33,062 bases of DNA. Origin: Caloramator sp. (lineage in GTDB: Bacteria > Bacillota > Clostridia > Clostridiales > Caloramatoraceae). Location of the stretch: NCBI GenBank assembly GCA_026418935.1, contig JAOAAJ010000092.1, positions 1 to 33,062 of the forward strand, given 5' to 3'. Under the pieces are notes generated by a model, which saw only the letters and a list, made by a program, of their open reading frames with translations, ran no database searches and was not told the DNA's origin. Below, one piece after another: positions 32,810-33,062 of this stretch; within the stretch, counting starts at the first letter, position 1, and each line of letters begins with the position of its first letter. The position numbers and the translations under genes are program-made.

Positions 32810-33062
32810 ATACAATATTAATTAGGTGTGTTTTTTCTATTTCTATTTGTTTTACATAAAAATATAATATAAGTTCTGATAACATAAAAATTATTAAATT
32901 AAGGTTTAAAATTACGAAAAATTGTCGAATAATGTTGAAATTAATAAAAATTATAAATATTTTATATTTTTACATAGAAAGTATAGATTTTTAACAAAAT
33001 TCGTGTATAATTAAATTTAATATTAATTTACCAATAATTTTCAAATATTTAGTGAAAATTTA
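32810..33062. other. AT-rich intergenic end of window
   Basis: With the terminator this is a gene-free stretch of about 315 bases. I see no convincing short gene or RNA. TATAAT at 33006-33011 could belong to a promoter for a gene beyond the window, but no good -35 accompanies it. Confidence 0.5.

Overview
The window is AT-rich and densely coded. It reads as chromosome of a spore-forming, low-GC Gram-positive anaerobe (class Clostridia). Supporting this are an alpha/beta-type small acid-soluble spore protein, a Spo0E-like phosphatase, strong AGGAGG ribosome-binding sites, T-box-free but riboswitch-rich leaders, frequent TTG starts, and a formyl-THF synthetase/FolD pair. I see no insertion sequence, phage module, CRISPR array or replication origin. 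The genus cannot be fixed from sequence alone.

Layout. 1-243 is the tail of a membrane-anchored protein. 330-2323 is a pseudouridine catabolic pair (HTH-fused kinase, then glycosidase). 2396-4303 is a lysine riboswitch with an NhaC-family carrier. 4512-6157 is an M-box (Mg2+) riboswitch, then a 27-codon leader ORF, then mgtE. A phosphofructokinase (minus) follows, then a spore protein, a signal-less amidase and a biotin-domain-less carboxyltransferase (minus). 10204-10554 holds a 54-aa Spo0E-like gene under two competing hairpins, then tRNA-Arg(CCU). 10758-12585 encodes two paralogous lipoproteins. 12764-13504 is a YtxH/DUF948 pair whose first protein has a cysteine-triplet tail. Next come an orphan minus-strand gene, tadA, a padR-fetA-fetB operon (minus) and tRNA-Ser(CGA). 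16761-19290 is fhs-folD.

19415-32747 is a coherent sugar locus on the plus strand: a LacI-type regulator, a sugar-binding lipoprotein, two permeases, a long GH94/GH149/GH161-clan phosphorylase, intracellular GH30 and GH1 glycosidases, and a laminaribiose-phosphorylase-like GH94 enzyme. CGAAA-N4-TTTCG operators precede the regulator and the binding protein. My reading is that beta-glucan oligosaccharides (beta-1,3 with beta-1,6 branches, or beta-1,2) are imported intact. Phosphorolysis then yields glucose-1-phosphate, and the two hydrolases deal with branches and short products. No transporter ATPase is present, so a shared one elsewhere is expected.

Genes are separated by short gaps with hairpins that often overlap stop codons. 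Convergent pairs share one bidirectional terminator. Several leaders place a hairpin in, around or directly beside the ribosome-binding site (NhaC-type carrier, spo0E-like gene, fhs, long phosphorylase). The most novel-looking items are the mgtE leader ORF, the spo0E hairpin switch, the cysteine-triplet YtxH protein, a FolD lacking two cyclohydrolase residues, and the lipoprotein paralogs.
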